A stretch of DNA of 64,000 nucleotides from Pontibacter sp. FD36 (lineage in GTDB: Bacteria; Bacteroidota; Bacteroidia; Cytophagales; Hymenobacteraceae): assembly GCF_015686655.1 (NCBI RefSeq), contig NZ_JADPMP010000007.1, positions 248,001-312,000 of the forward strand, written 5' to 3'. Positions 16,015 through 25,568 of the stretch are shown here, piece after piece. The notes below the pieces were generated by a model. That model did not search any database, was not told where the DNA came from, and saw only the letters and a list, made by a program, of their open reading frames with translations. The translations under genes and the position numbers were made by a program. How positions within the stretch are numbered: the first letter of the stretch is position 1; each line of letters begins with the position of its first letter.

Positions 16015-16944
16015 ATGAACATAACTATGGGAAATCAAATCAGCCTGTCCATCCGAAATGTCTCTAAAACATACGCCAATGGCGTCCAGGCATTGAACAA
16101 TATTAACCTGAACATTCCTTCGGGAATGTACGGCTTGCTTGGTCCAAACGGTGCGGGAAAATCTACGCTGATGCGTATACTGGCCACACTGCAGGAACCT
16201 GACGAAGGCACCATCACCCTGGGTGAACTAGATGTGCTGCGCCAGAAGGAGGAGGTGCGTCAGACGCTCGGTTACCTGCCGCAGGAGTTCGGTATCTATC
16301 CGAAGTCGAGTGCAGAGGACCTGCTGGATTATTTTGCAGTTCTGAAAGGCATCACGAACCGCACATCCCGCAAAGAAGTGGTGGAGCGTTTACTCCGGCA
16401 GACGAACCTTTGGGACATGCGTCGGCAGAAACTAGGTGGCTATTCTGGGGGGATGCGGCAACGCTTTGGTGTGGCAGTAGCCTTGCTGGGCAATCCGAAG
16501 TTACTCATCGTGGATGAGCCCACAGCTGGTCTGGACCCGGCTGAACGGGTACGTTTTCTTAACCTGTTGAGTGAGTTGGGTGAAAATAGTGTGGTCATCC
16601 TGTCCACCCACATCGTGGAAGACGTGTCGGAGCTGTGCACGCACATGGCCATCATCAACAAAGGGCACATACTACTGGAAGCGGCGCCACAGCAGGCTGT
16701 TGCCGCACTGGAAGGCAGGATCTGGCGCAAGCTGATCAGTAAAAGCGAATTATCGATCTTGGAGCAGGACTGTAAAATCATTTCTGTAAAGCTTCTCAGC
16801 GGGCGCAAACTGGTCCACCTATACAGCGATGAAAGTCCGGGCAATGGCTTTGAACTGATAGTGCCGGATCTGGAAGATGTTTATTTCAGCACCATGGCCG
16901 GATTTCACACGAGCAATCAGCAAGTAGAGGAGGTAAGCATATGA
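16015..16944 (+). CDS. ABC transporter ATP-binding protein
   Basis: 309 residues with a complete ABC ATPase: Walker A GPNGAGKST near residue 43, Q-loop YLPQEFG, signature YSGGMRQR, Walker B LLIVDEPTAGLDP and the H-loop STHIVED. The C-terminal 80 residues form the extension common in ABC-2 (drug/Na+ type) exporters. Two start codons (16015, 16027) are possible. Overlaps the next gene by 4 bp; together they form an exporter whose permease carries a peptidase. Confidence 0.93.
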   Translation: MNITMGNQISLSIRNVSKTYANGVQALNNINLNIPSGMYGLLGPNGAGKSTLMRILATLQEPDEGTITLGELDVLRQKEEVRQTLGYLPQEFGIYPKSSAEDLLDYFAVLKGITNRTSRKEVVERLLRQTNLWDMRRQKLGGYSGGMRQRFGVAVALLGNPKLLIVDEPTAGLDPAERVRFLNLLSELGENSVVILSTHIVEDVSELCTHMAIINKGHILLEAAPQQAVAALEGRIWRKLISKSELSILEQDCKIISVKLLSGRKLVHLYSDESPGNGFELIVPDLEDVYFSTMAGFHTSNQQVEEVSI

Positions 16945-19900
16945 AATTCCGGAAGATATTTCACCTGGAGTTCGCCTACCAGTTACGCAATGCCGCTACC
17001 TGGCTTTACTTTATGGTGGTAGCGGGGCTCGCGTTCTTATGGTTCATAGGCAATTACCTCCATGATGCACGGGATGGTTATTTCTTACTCAATGCGCCCA
17101 TTGTTATAGCGGCTGTGGCTGTTTTATGTTTCCAATTGTGGTTGTTGGTAGGTGCATCTGTAGCGGGCGACGCGGCGGCCCGGGATGTGCATACGCGTAT
17201 GTACTCTCTTACCTACACGGCACCGGCCAGCAAGGCCGAATATCTGGGAGGACGATTCCTTGCCGCTTTCTTACTCAATGGCATAGTCCTTCTCTCCATA
17301 CTGCTGGGTACTCTTTTCGCCCTGTACTTTTCTGGCGTAGAGGCAGAAGTGCTGGGTCCGTTCCGACCGGCAGCCTACCTGACGACCTTTATCTATATCA
17401 TATTACCTAACACTTTTATTGTAACGGCCATCCAGTTCTCGCTGGCTGCCCTTACACGGCAGGCTATGGTGAGCTACCTGGGTGGGGCGCTCCTTTTCGT
17501 GGCTGCGTTCATTTTGGGTCAGGTTTTGCAAGACGAGGGCGAATGGGGGAATTTAATTGACCCCATCAGTTTCACCCCGATCATGAGCCAGCTGTCGAAT
17601 GAGTGGAGTCCACTGGAAAAAAATATCCGTCTGCTTGTGCTGGAAGGCTCACTGCTTCTGAACCGCCTTATATGGCTGGGGATCGCGCTGGTCATGTTGA
17701 CTTTCACCTATTTTCGTTTTCAATTCACATATCCTATCTCAGGAGATAGAAAACAGCAAAAGCCTCAGCAAGCTGCCCTGGAGTGGCTGAAATGGAGAAC
17801 ATCAGAATCCCTTCCGCAAGTAAGGGGAGCGTTTGGTTTTTCCACACAACTGCGTCAGTTGCGACTCATCTCCATGAAATCCTTTTTGCAGTTGGCCAAA
17901 GGTATAACAGGGCTCCCTCTTCTGGCAGTACTGGCCATCCTGATGGGATTTGCCCTGCCTGGAAACCTTAAAGCTAAAGGGGTGCCATTGCTGCCCAGAA
18001 CAGACTTTGTACTGGATACGCTCATAGAACCCGTAGCGAGTCTGGATTTCTTCTGGATCATCATCGCCCTGCTTATTATTTACTATGCCGGCGAACTGGT
18101 ATGGCGGGAAAGGGAAAGCGGCCTGAGCGAGATTGCGAACGCGGCACCGGTGCCGGAATGGGTTCTTTTCCTGAGCAGATTCCTGGCGCTTAGTCTCGGA
18201 CTGGTGTTATGGCTGGTATTCCTGATGCTGACTGGCATGGTGGCACAGACAGTGATGGGTGCTGTTACAATTGAGATCGGATTATACCTGCAAGTTCTAT
18301 TTGGGCTACAGTTGGTGGATTGCCTCCTTTTTGCGATGCTTGCCCTCTTCGTTCATGTGCTGGTCAATCATAAATTCGTGGGGCATTTGGTAGCGCTCCT
18401 GATCTTCGGGGGCAGCATTTTCGCAACAAACCTGGGCGTTGAGCACAAGCTCCTCATTTTTGGAGCCAGTCCAGGTTGGTCCTATACAGATATGGTTGGT
18501 TTCGGCGCTTCCCTCGCACCCTGGCTGTGGTTCAAATTATACTGGCTTGCATGGGCACTGCTACTGGCAGTGGTAGCGAGACTGCTCTGGGTACGGGGTC
18601 GGGAGGGGAGTCTGATTTCACGAATCCATCTGGCCAAGAACCGCTTCACTCGTTCCACTGTGTTGGTTGCTGCCACTTCAGTTGGGAGCATTCTGCTACT
18701 AGGTAGTTTCATTTTTTACAATACCAATGTGCTGAATGACTATTTGTCCACATCTGAAGCAATGGAGCAGCGGGCTGAATATGAAAAGCGCTACCGACAA
18801 TACAACGACCGGCCACAACCCCGGTTAACAAGAACTAACCTACACGTTGAGATTTATCCGGAGCAGCGGGAGGCAGAAATACGCGGCATTTATCAATTAG
18901 TGAATTATAGTACAGTAGCCATCGACTCTATCCATCTGTCCACTGCTGCCGGAGTCCGAACAAGCAAGATTGCCTTTGACCGGCCAGCTAAACAGGTACT
19001 TGCTGACAATGAGCTAGGTCACCAGATTTATGTGCTTTCAGAATTACTTCAGCCCGGTGACTCACTCCAACTCAGTTTTGAGGTCAATGCTAAAGCTCGT
19101 GGCTTTTCAAACAGCGGAGCAGATGCTTCTGTGATGGCCAACAGCAGCAACTTCCGGAATTATGAATGGATGCCAGCTATTGGGTATCAGGATTATCGTG
19201 AGCTGGATGATGTTGGATCCAGAAACAAGTATGGCCTTTCTCCTCGGCCCGCTACTCCTTCTCTCTATGATGAGGCCGCGCACAAAGACTCACCCTTTAG
19301 CGAGCGTATCTCATTTGAAGCGGTGGTAGGAACAGCTGGTGATCAGACCGTGGTGGCGCCGGGAGCGTTGCGCCGTAGCTGGATCACTGGCAGCCGCCGA
19401 TACTTTCACTATGTTACGGATGCTCCCATTCGAAATGAATATAATTTCTTTTCGGCCAACTATGCGGTGCATGAGGGGAAGTGGCGTGATGTAGCCATAC
19501 AAATTTACTATGACCCGGGCCAAACCGGGAATCTGGAACGCATGGTGCGGAGTATACAGGCATCGCTGGATTATTACACCCAACAGTTTGATCCCTACCC
19601 ACACCGGCAGATTCGATTCGTCACGTATTCCGGATACAGTTTCGGAAACCACGCCGCCCCCATCAATATCACAGCCGGGGAGGGGTTCTTTCTCCTGAAT
19701 CCAAAGGATGACCCGCGGGGCTTTGATCTGGTGACGGCAGTAGTGGCACACGAAGTGGCGCACCAGTGGTGGGGCAACCAGTTAGACCCGGCCCATGTAG
19801 AGGGGGCAGGGCTGCTTTCAGAAAGTCTCGCCTGGTATTCTGCCATGGGTATGCTGGAAGATAAATATGGACCTGAACAGCTTCAACGTCTCCAGAGCTT

Positions 19901-20534
19901 CTTGCGGGAGGAGTATAAAAACCCGCGTACACGTGCTGCTGTACCGCTGCTTCAAGCCAATGACTGGTACCAAAACTACCGTAAAGGCCCCTTCGCGCTT
20001 TATGCACTGAGCCAGTACATCGGCAAGGAAAAAATGAATAGCGCACTCCAGCGCCTCATCGATAAAAACAGATCAGGAAAATCACCGCAGCCGACTTCTC
20101 TTGATCTATATCGGGAGTTAAAGTCTGTCACCCCTGACTCGCTTCAGTATCTGCTACAAGATCTATTCGAAAAGAATACATTCTGGGAATTGGGGACGAA
20201 GCAAGTATTGGCGAAGCAGATCAAACTAAACAACTGGCAGGTGATGCTTGAAATTCAGGCTCGGAAGTTTATGGTTGACAGTATAGGAGTAGAGACTAAG
20301 GTGCCGCTGAATGACTGGGTAGAAGTTGTCGTATTTGCTCCTGCCAAAGCAAATCAGAGTCAAGGCGAAGTGCTTTACCAGAAGAAGCATCTTATTAATT
20401 CAGATAAGCAGACGATTACGGTGATGGTACAACGTAAACCTGCCCGTGCTGGCATAGATCCTGACAACCTGCTTATTGACTGGGAGTTAAAGGACAATAT
20501 GGTAGAGGTGCAGTTCGAAAAGAGCGCCCATTGA
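16941..20534 (+). CDS. ABC-2 permease fused to an M1 family metallopeptidase
   Basis: 1197 residues. Two sets of membrane spans lie in about residues 15-265 and 310-600, as in ABC-2 permeases, the last span near 580. The remaining 590 residues form a soluble M1 (aminopeptidase N-like) module, with the zinc site HEVAHQWWG at 937-945 and SESLAW about 20 residues later supplying the Glu ligand. The soluble part should face the periplasm. This fusion is a known architecture in Bacteroidota, but its substrate and purpose are not established; coupling peptide trimming with export or import is one idea. It forms an operon with the preceding ATPase gene. Confidence 0.9.
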   Translation: MKFRKIFHLEFAYQLRNAATWLYFMVVAGLAFLWFIGNYLHDARDGYFLLNAPIVIAAVAVLCFQLWLLVGASVAGDAAARDVHTRMYSLTYTAPASKAEYLGGRFLAAFLLNGIVLLSILLGTLFALYFSGVEAEVLGPFRPAAYLTTFIYIILPNTFIVTAIQFSLAALTRQAMVSYLGGALLFVAAFILGQVLQDEGEWGNLIDPISFTPIMSQLSNEWSPLEKNIRLLVLEGSLLLNRLIWLGIALVMLTFTYFRFQFTYPISGDRKQQKPQQAALEWLKWRTSESLPQVRGAFGFSTQLRQLRLISMKSFLQLAKGITGLPLLAVLAILMGFALPGNLKAKGVPLLPRTDFVLDTLIEPVASLDFFWIIIALLIIYYAGELVWRERESGLSEIANAAPVPEWVLFLSRFLALSLGLVLWLVFLMLTGMVAQTVMGAVTIEIGLYLQVLFGLQLVDCLLFAMLALFVHVLVNHKFVGHLVALLIFGGSIFATNLGVEHKLLIFGASPGWSYTDMVGFGASLAPWLWFKLYWLAWALLLAVVARLLWVRGREGSLISRIHLAKNRFTRSTVLVAATSVGSILLLGSFIFYNTNVLNDYLSTSEAMEQRAEYEKRYRQYNDRPQPRLTRTNLHVEIYPEQREAEIRGIYQLVNYSTVAIDSIHLSTAAGVRTSKIAFDRPAKQVLADNELGHQIYVLSELLQPGDSLQLSFEVNAKARGFSNSGADASVMANSSNFRNYEWMPAIGYQDYRELDDVGSRNKYGLSPRPATPSLYDEAAHKDSPFSERISFEAVVGTAGDQTVVAPGALRRSWITGSRRYFHYVTDAPIRNEYNFFSANYAVHEGKWRDVAIQIYYDPGQTGNLERMVRSIQASLDYYTQQFDPYPHRQIRFVTYSGYSFGNHAAPINITAGEGFFLLNPKDDPRGFDLVTAVVAHEVAHQWWGNQLDPAHVEGAGLLSESLAWYSAMGMLEDKYGPEQLQRLQSFLREEYKNPRTRAAVPLLQANDWYQNYRKGPFALYALSQYIGKEKMNSALQRLIDKNRSGKSPQPTSLDLYRELKSVTPDSLQYLLQDLFEKNTFWELGTKQVLAKQIKLNNWQVMLEIQARKFMVDSIGVETKVPLNDWVEVVVFAPAKANQSQGEVLYQKKHLINSDKQTITVMVQRKPARAGIDPDNLLIDWELKDNMVEVQFEKSAH

Positions 20535-20622
20535 GCATGGTAAATTGACAGCCGTACTATCAGATGTAACGTATTTATAAGCTGCTTAAAGCTGGGTAGT
20601 AATTTAGAAAAGGTTATAGAAA

Positions 20623-22334
20623 ATGGAAGCGAACTCGTATCAGCGGCAACCTAATTTCCTGCTTATTGTAGTGGATGACATGGGCTATTCCGATTGTCAG
20701 CCTTTTGGCGGTGAGATCAAGACACCCTACATGCAACAGTTGGCGGATAATGGGGTCTGCTTCCGGCATTTTCACACCTCAGCCCTCTGCGCACCCACGC
20801 GGGCTATGCTGCTGTCGGGCTGCGATAACCATGATGCCGGACTGGGGAACATGCCGACCGCGCATGCCACCAACCAATACATGCAGCCAGGCTATGAAGG
20901 TTACCTAAATGGTGATGTACTAACTCTGCCGGAAATATTGAAGGGAGCTGGCTACCATACCTATATGGTAGGCAAGTGGCACTTAGGTGAACAGGAAGCC
21001 TGGCGGCCGCATGCCCGTGGCTTTGAGCGTACGTTTTCTTTTCTGGGAGGTGGTGTCAGCCACTTTTACGACCAGCGAGCCCTGAGCGCCTACGAGCAGC
21101 CGCACACCAAGTACACAGAGAACGGTAAAATAGTCGAAAATCTACCTGAAGATTTTTTTACTCCTCGGACTACTACACGGATAAGATGATGCAGTATCTA
21201 TCGGAGCAGCAGGACGACAGTCCGTTCTTCGCTTACCTGGCCTTTACTGCTCCTCACGACCCGCTACAGGTACCCGATAAATGGTTGGATAAATACAAAG
21301 GTACCTACGATGACGGGTATGATGCCATCCGGGATCAGCGTCTGCAGCGGATGAAGGAACTGGGGTTGGTACCTGATGAGCTAAGCCAGAACGAAGGCAG
21401 TGGCCTTTTTAAAAGTTGGGATGAACTTACCGGTGAAGAACGCAGGGAAGAGGCACGGAAAATGGAAGTCTATGCTGCCATGCTAGAAAACCTGGACTGG
21501 AACCTGGGGCATTTGTTTGATCGTCTGAAAGAGATAAACAAATACGACGACACCATCATTTTCTTGCTTTCCGACAATGGCGCTAATCCCAAAGAGCCCC
21601 ATTTTTATGCGCCCAACACCGAAGAGCTGATTGAGCAGGAGTATGATAATCGTCTGGAGAATTTTGGGAAAATAAATTCCTTTATCTCCATTGGCGGGGC
21701 ATGGGCGGAAGTAGCTAACACCCCTTTGTCCTACTTCAAGTTAACCACCTACGAGGGCGGCACACAGACGCCTCTTATTGTTTCCGGAAAACGAATGCAC
21801 AAACGCGGCGTGGTTACAGATCAAATGTTGCATGTTACTGACATTCTGCCTACTATTTTAGACTATGCTAATGTTCCTTTCCCGCGCACTGATAAGGATC
21901 TGAAGCCACTTTATGGCACCTCGCTGAAGCCTTACCTGCAGGAAGAAACGAAACAGCCTGTTAGAAATAAGTTTGACGTGTTGTGTTTCGAAATAGCAGA
22001 ATGCAAAGCCGTGCTGAAAGGTGATTGGAAGCTCATCTTTATGCCGCCACCCTACGGCAAAGGCGACGAATGGCATTTGTACAACCTGAGAGAAGACATC
22101 AAGGAAGAGAATAACCTGGCCGGGCAGTTTCCAGAAAAGTTCAAAGAACTGAAAGCGAACTGGGAAGCATACGCGTGCTCAGTCGGCTATATCCAATCCA
22201 ATGGTGAGCCTGCTGTACAAAAATTAGGATATGAAGAGTTTTACCGTTTCGATCCAAAGCATCGGCTGCAAGAAAAACCGAAAGAGAATAATGCATCATC
22301 CAAAGAGGATTCTCCGGCAGACCTGGTCGATTAA
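20623..22334 (+). pseudogene. Arylsulfatase, split by a frameshift in a run of seven T
   Basis: Two frames, 20623-21189 and 21186-22334, encode consecutive parts of one sulfatase of about 570 residues. The first part has the metal site VVDDMGYSD and the C56-A-P-T-R60 motif whose Cys becomes formylglycine, plus GKWHLG; the second continues with FFAYLAFTAPHDPLQ, LSDNGANP and the C-terminal domain. The break is at 21153-21159 (TTTTTTT): reading one base back gives FFYSSDYYTDKMMQ, the expected family sequence. Candidate causes are a true mutation, a sequencing error in the homopolymer, or -1 slippage. The N-terminus shows no signal peptide. All other conserved residues look intact, so the gene may still be functional. 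Confidence 0.85.
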
Positions 22335-22363
22335 ACGCGTATGAAACTGAATATTAATGAAGG

Positions 22364-22392
22364 TATCAGGTTTGCCGCTAGCAAACCTGATA
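22364..22392. terminator. Hairpin between convergent genes, probable terminator
   Basis: A perfect 12-bp stem (22364-22375 with 22381-22392) with a 5-base loop, between the ends of the sulfatase and the cytochrome gene. The T tract is poor on both strands. Confidence 0.55.
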
Positions 22393-22470
22393 ATTGTACT
22401 TATTCTTGATATCTGCCTGGTGCGGCTAAGCTTTTTGCTGCTGTCTAAATCTGCAGCTTTATGCCCTGCT

Positions 22471-23523
22471 TTACTTTACTTGTGATGCAATAATGGGCTG
22501 AAACGGGCCGTATTTATGCTGTTCTTCTGAAAACCCATCAGAAAAGGGTCCGAATGGGTGGTCATACGGCTTCTTCGAAATATCAGGCCAGTCTTTGCTG
22601 ATGTCTTTCTTTGGTCTTGGGAGCGAGTTAACATAAGCGGCTACATCCCATGCTTCTTCATCGGTTAGTTGAGGTTTGTCATAGGTTGCTCCCAAAGGCA
22701 TATTAGCTTTTACATACTTGGCAAAATTTGAAATACGGTATAAGCCCGCTCCGTCGTTGTAGCTGTTTTGTCCCCATAGCGGAGGGTAAACGTATACGGT
22801 ATTTCCTTCAGGTTTCATTCCTTCTCCTTCCTCTCCGTGGCATACCTGACATTTCTGTATGTACATTGCTTTCCCTAATTCCGGACTGGCCGCGCGGTCC
22901 AGCATCTCTATATCCATCAAGCCGGAGCCTTTTATACTTTCTCCTTTCTTAACATCTTTTCCAACCCATTGGATGTAAGCAACCATTGCTTTCATTTCTT
23001 TAGAGTCTTTATCAGGTGCGGTTCCATTCAAACTGCGTTCAAAGCAATCGGCTACACGCTTTGTCACATCTTCTTCCACACCTGACCGCGCCCGAACCTT
23101 CGGATAGGTAGAGGCTACTAAAGCGTAGTTATTGCCATACGGTTTGGTGCCTGCATCCAGGTGGCAGTTCTGGCAATTCATTCCATTGGATATATGTAGA
23201 ACACTTCCTTCCGGGCCAAGGTATTGAGCGGTGTTTTTCACTAATTCATGGCCGTATCTGATCAGTTCTCCCTCTGGAGTTGCAGGCAGTGTTGCCAGAT
23301 CAGGGGCCTTCCACATCTGTTCCTCAGCTACAGGTAAAACAGGTGCGTCCGCAGTGCTATCTGAGAAAACCTGGGTCAGATCCGGTAGTAAAGTATGTAC
23401 CGCAGTAAAACGTAAGGCCACTACTATAAATACCAGCAATATTGTGGCGATGGTGCTTAAACCTATCAAACTGGTAAACCTTACCAACAGGCTTCCAAAG
23501 TCTTGCTCCTGATCTTTTTTCAT
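22471..23523 (-). CDS. Membrane-anchored diheme cytochrome c, thiosulfate dehydrogenase (TsdA)-like
   Basis: 350 residues. One membrane span (about 17-42), a linker, then two cytochrome c domains with heme motifs CQNCH near residue 116 and CQVCH near 223. The surroundings of the first heme (NGMNCQNCHLDAGTKPYGNN, and RVADCFERSLNG further on) resemble TsdA, which couples two thiosulfate to tetrathionate or the reverse; FERSLNG carries the Cys that in TsdA can be a heme ligand. A general electron-transfer cytochrome is the alternative. A CRP-type palindrome lies upstream, and the next gene on this strand encodes a SoxB-like enzyme, both hinting at inorganic sulfur metabolism (inference). Confidence 0.8.
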   Translation of the reverse strand: MKKDQEQDFGSLLVRFTSLIGLSTIATILLVFIVVALRFTAVHTLLPDLTQVFSDSTADAPVLPVAEEQMWKAPDLATLPATPEGELIRYGHELVKNTAQYLGPEGSVLHISNGMNCQNCHLDAGTKPYGNNYALVASTYPKVRARSGVEEDVTKRVADCFERSLNGTAPDKDSKEMKAMVAYIQWVGKDVKKGESIKGSGLMDIEMLDRAASPELGKAMYIQKCQVCHGEEGEGMKPEGNTVYVYPPLWGQNSYNDGAGLYRISNFAKYVKANMPLGATYDKPQLTDEEAWDVAAYVNSLPRPKKDISKDWPDISKKPYDHPFGPFSDGFSEEQHKYGPFQPIIASQVK

Positions 23524-23578
23524 GATGAACTACATAAGTTGAATATCAGTACAAGCTATTGTATAACCATGTCATAGA

Positions 23579-23596
23579 CTGTGATAAATGTCACAG
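23579..23596 (-). promoter_or_regulatory. CRP/FNR-type operator CTGTGA-N6-TCACAG
   Basis: A perfect palindrome with 6-bp arms (23579-23584 and 23591-23596); its core TGTGA-N6-TCACA equals the consensus known for CRP of enterobacteria. It is centred 64 bp before the cytochrome ATG, a typical activator position. A CRP/FNR family regulator is the probable ligand, though none is encoded in the window. Confidence 0.6.
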
Positions 23597-23631
23597 AGGC
23601 AGTAATTTTTAATGGTTTTTCCTTAAAAATA

Positions 23632-23663
23632 AAAGAGCAGGAAGTATAAACTCCCTGCTCTTT
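23632..23663 (-). terminator. Rho-independent terminator of the SoxB-like gene
   Basis: Stem of 10 bp (23632-23641 with 23654-23663) ending in TTTTATTTTTAAGG on the minus strand, 20 bp after the stop codon at 23685. Confidence 0.85.
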
Positions 23664-23684
23664 CGGATGCACTAAACTGTGCTC

Positions 23685-25337
23685 TTATCTGAAAACGTAA
23701 TCAATGTTTGGCAGCTGCGAAAGCACCGGTGACTCCAGGTCCAGTACTTTGGCTCTTCCATCGATCTGAGGAGAAACAGTGCCATTTTTCTTCAGGTATT
23801 CTTCCATTACGTCATGTACCGTATAGTCCAGTACTTTAGGGTCTTTGGCATTTGGCATACGGCACAGCACATGGTCTGGCTCACCTGTTCTGCGGCAGGC
23901 AGCCATGGTGTATTCCTTCTTCAGGTCGAGCGGCTTCCCGCCAACCGTGATAGATTGCACACGCTCGCCTTTAGGAGCATTTGCTTTGAAGGTCAGTTCC
24001 ATACCTGAGAAACGGATTACCCAGCCGCCAAAGCGCTCCAGAGGCTTTTCTGCGAACACATTGTGCAGTTCCTGTTCCATCCAGTTTTTAATCTGCTGGC
24101 CAGTAGCTTTTCCTGTTTTTACATTCTCGTTCACAGGCAGCATGTTCCAAATGTCGCTGTATGTAATGGGTGCTTTACCCGAAGCATCCGGCACGATCGG
24201 GGTTCCAAAACGGAAGCCATTTGAGATGGCAATGTCAGCACCTGTCTTCCAGCGAACTGCGTCGGTGATCATATTATCCAGTGCATTCTCCACTACCAGG
24301 TAGCGGTAGAGTGGTTCTGTGGTATAGCCCAGCACACGGTCCATTTGTGCTTTATAAGGTGCCATCTGCTCATCCACAATTTTCTGCACTGCTGGGTCAG
24401 CAGGATATTTCTCAGGGTCTACATCCATCAGCTCGTAGCGCTGGTCCACTATTTTTCCATCTTTTATATCCAGGTCCAGACGACCGACAAAAGAACCGAA
24501 GCCTCCCGGCTCTACCACCTGTGCGTACTTGCGCTTGAGCGGTTTTCTGATTCTTTCGTGCGTATCATTTCCCAATACAAAGTCCACGCCTTCAATCTCA
24601 GGCTGATCTGCCAGGTAGATTTGCTTGGAGATACCCAGGTGCATTACAAGGAACAGGATGTCCACCCCTTTTTCTTCTTTCAGTTCTTTGATGAGTGGCT
24701 GGAGGTTATCATCTAGCCCTTTGAAAATAAGCCCTTTGCTGAACACCGGATTTTGGCGTACCGGCACTTCCGGATCGTTATAAGAGATGAAGCCCAGCTT
24801 AACGCCTTTTATTTCCTTGATGATATAAGGTGGGTAAAGCAGCTCAGAGCTGGCTTCGTCATAGATATTGGCACATACCACTGGCTTGCCATACGACTCC
24901 AGTATACTGCGCATTTTCTGGCTACCAAAGATCACCTCCCAGTTGCCGGGAATCAGGAAATCGTAGTCCATCGCTTTGATGACCGGGGCAATGGCATCTC
25001 CTTCCGACATGGCGGCTACAGCGCTTCCCTGTATCAGGTCACCACCGTCTACAATCACAGTGCCTTCAGGATTTTCTGCCTTTACCTGCTTGAAGAGCGT
25101 CTGAATGTTGGCCACACCGCCACGTTCTTTAAATACAAATTCTCCGTTCTCCACGAACATTTCCTGGTGAGGCATTAACTGTCCGTGGATGTCGGCCGTC
25201 TGCAAGATGGTGATGGTTTCGATGCCGTCTTTGTTGGCTATTGTTTCTCCCTGCTCTGATGTTTGGCATGAGCTTAATGCAGCTAAGCCAATAAAGGGTA
25301 GGGCAGGAAGTAATGTCTTTTTAAATAGGTTAATCAT
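23685..25337 (-). CDS. 5'-nucleotidase/SoxB family metallophosphoesterase lipoprotein
   Basis: About 550 residues from ATG 25337, chosen because it starts a lipoprotein signal (lipobox LSSC near residue 24). N-terminal calcineurin-like domain: TADIHGQL, VDGGDLIQG, GNWE, then LVMHLG and GNDTHER; C-terminal 5'-nucleotidase domain with NGFRFGT. In place of the canonical GNHE the protein has PGNWEVIFG (Trp near residue 133). A Trp at this point is a feature of SoxB, the thiosulfohydrolase of the Sox pathway, as opposed to nucleotidases. With the TsdA-like neighbour a sulfur role is attractive but unproven; a periplasmic nucleotidase remains possible. A CRP-like site lies about 142 bp upstream. 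Confidence 0.8.
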   Translation of the reverse strand: MINLFKKTLLPALPFIGLAALSSCQTSEQGETIANKDGIETITILQTADIHGQLMPHQEMFVENGEFVFKERGGVANIQTLFKQVKAENPEGTVIVDGGDLIQGSAVAAMSEGDAIAPVIKAMDYDFLIPGNWEVIFGSQKMRSILESYGKPVVCANIYDEASSELLYPPYIIKEIKGVKLGFISYNDPEVPVRQNPVFSKGLIFKGLDDNLQPLIKELKEEKGVDILFLVMHLGISKQIYLADQPEIEGVDFVLGNDTHERIRKPLKRKYAQVVEPGGFGSFVGRLDLDIKDGKIVDQRYELMDVDPEKYPADPAVQKIVDEQMAPYKAQMDRVLGYTTEPLYRYLVVENALDNMITDAVRWKTGADIAISNGFRFGTPIVPDASGKAPITYSDIWNMLPVNENVKTGKATGQQIKNWMEQELHNVFAEKPLERFGGWVIRFSGMELTFKANAPKGERVQSITVGGKPLDLKKEYTMAACRRTGEPDHVLCRMPNAKDPKVLDYTVHDVMEEYLKKNGTVSPQIDGRAKVLDLESPVLSQLPNIDYVFR

Positions 25338-25478
25338 TTTTGTGTTGTTAAGGTTGGATAACAAGGTATTGCGCCATATACCATTTGTTTTTAGCTGTAG
25401 CGGTCGTTCCAGAAGTCTTTCATAGTCTTACTTTATTATTTGATCAACACAAAGATGAGGTACTGCTTGCCATAGTTC

Positions 25479-25494
25479 AGTGACATTGGTTACA
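25479..25494 (-). promoter_or_regulatory. Degenerate CRP/FNR-type site before the SoxB-like gene
   Basis: AGTGA-CATTGG-TTACA matches TGTGA-N6-TCACA at eight of ten arm positions. It sits 142-157 bp upstream of the SoxB-like start. The better copy is before the cytochrome gene at 23579-23596. Confidence 0.4.
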
Positions 25495-25534
25495 TAAGTC
25501 ATTTGTATTTTGAATAACAGGCAGATAGGTAAAT

Positions 25535-25562
25535 AAAAAAGGCCGTACTTTTCAGCACAGCC
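25535..25562 (-). terminator. Terminator of the decayed DUF302 gene
   Basis: On the minus strand GGCTGTGC pairs with GTACGGCC (two G-U pairs) around TGAAAA and is followed by TTTTTT (25540-25535). It ends the remnant described at 25569-25719. Confidence 0.7.
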
Positions 25563-25568
25563 TTCATT

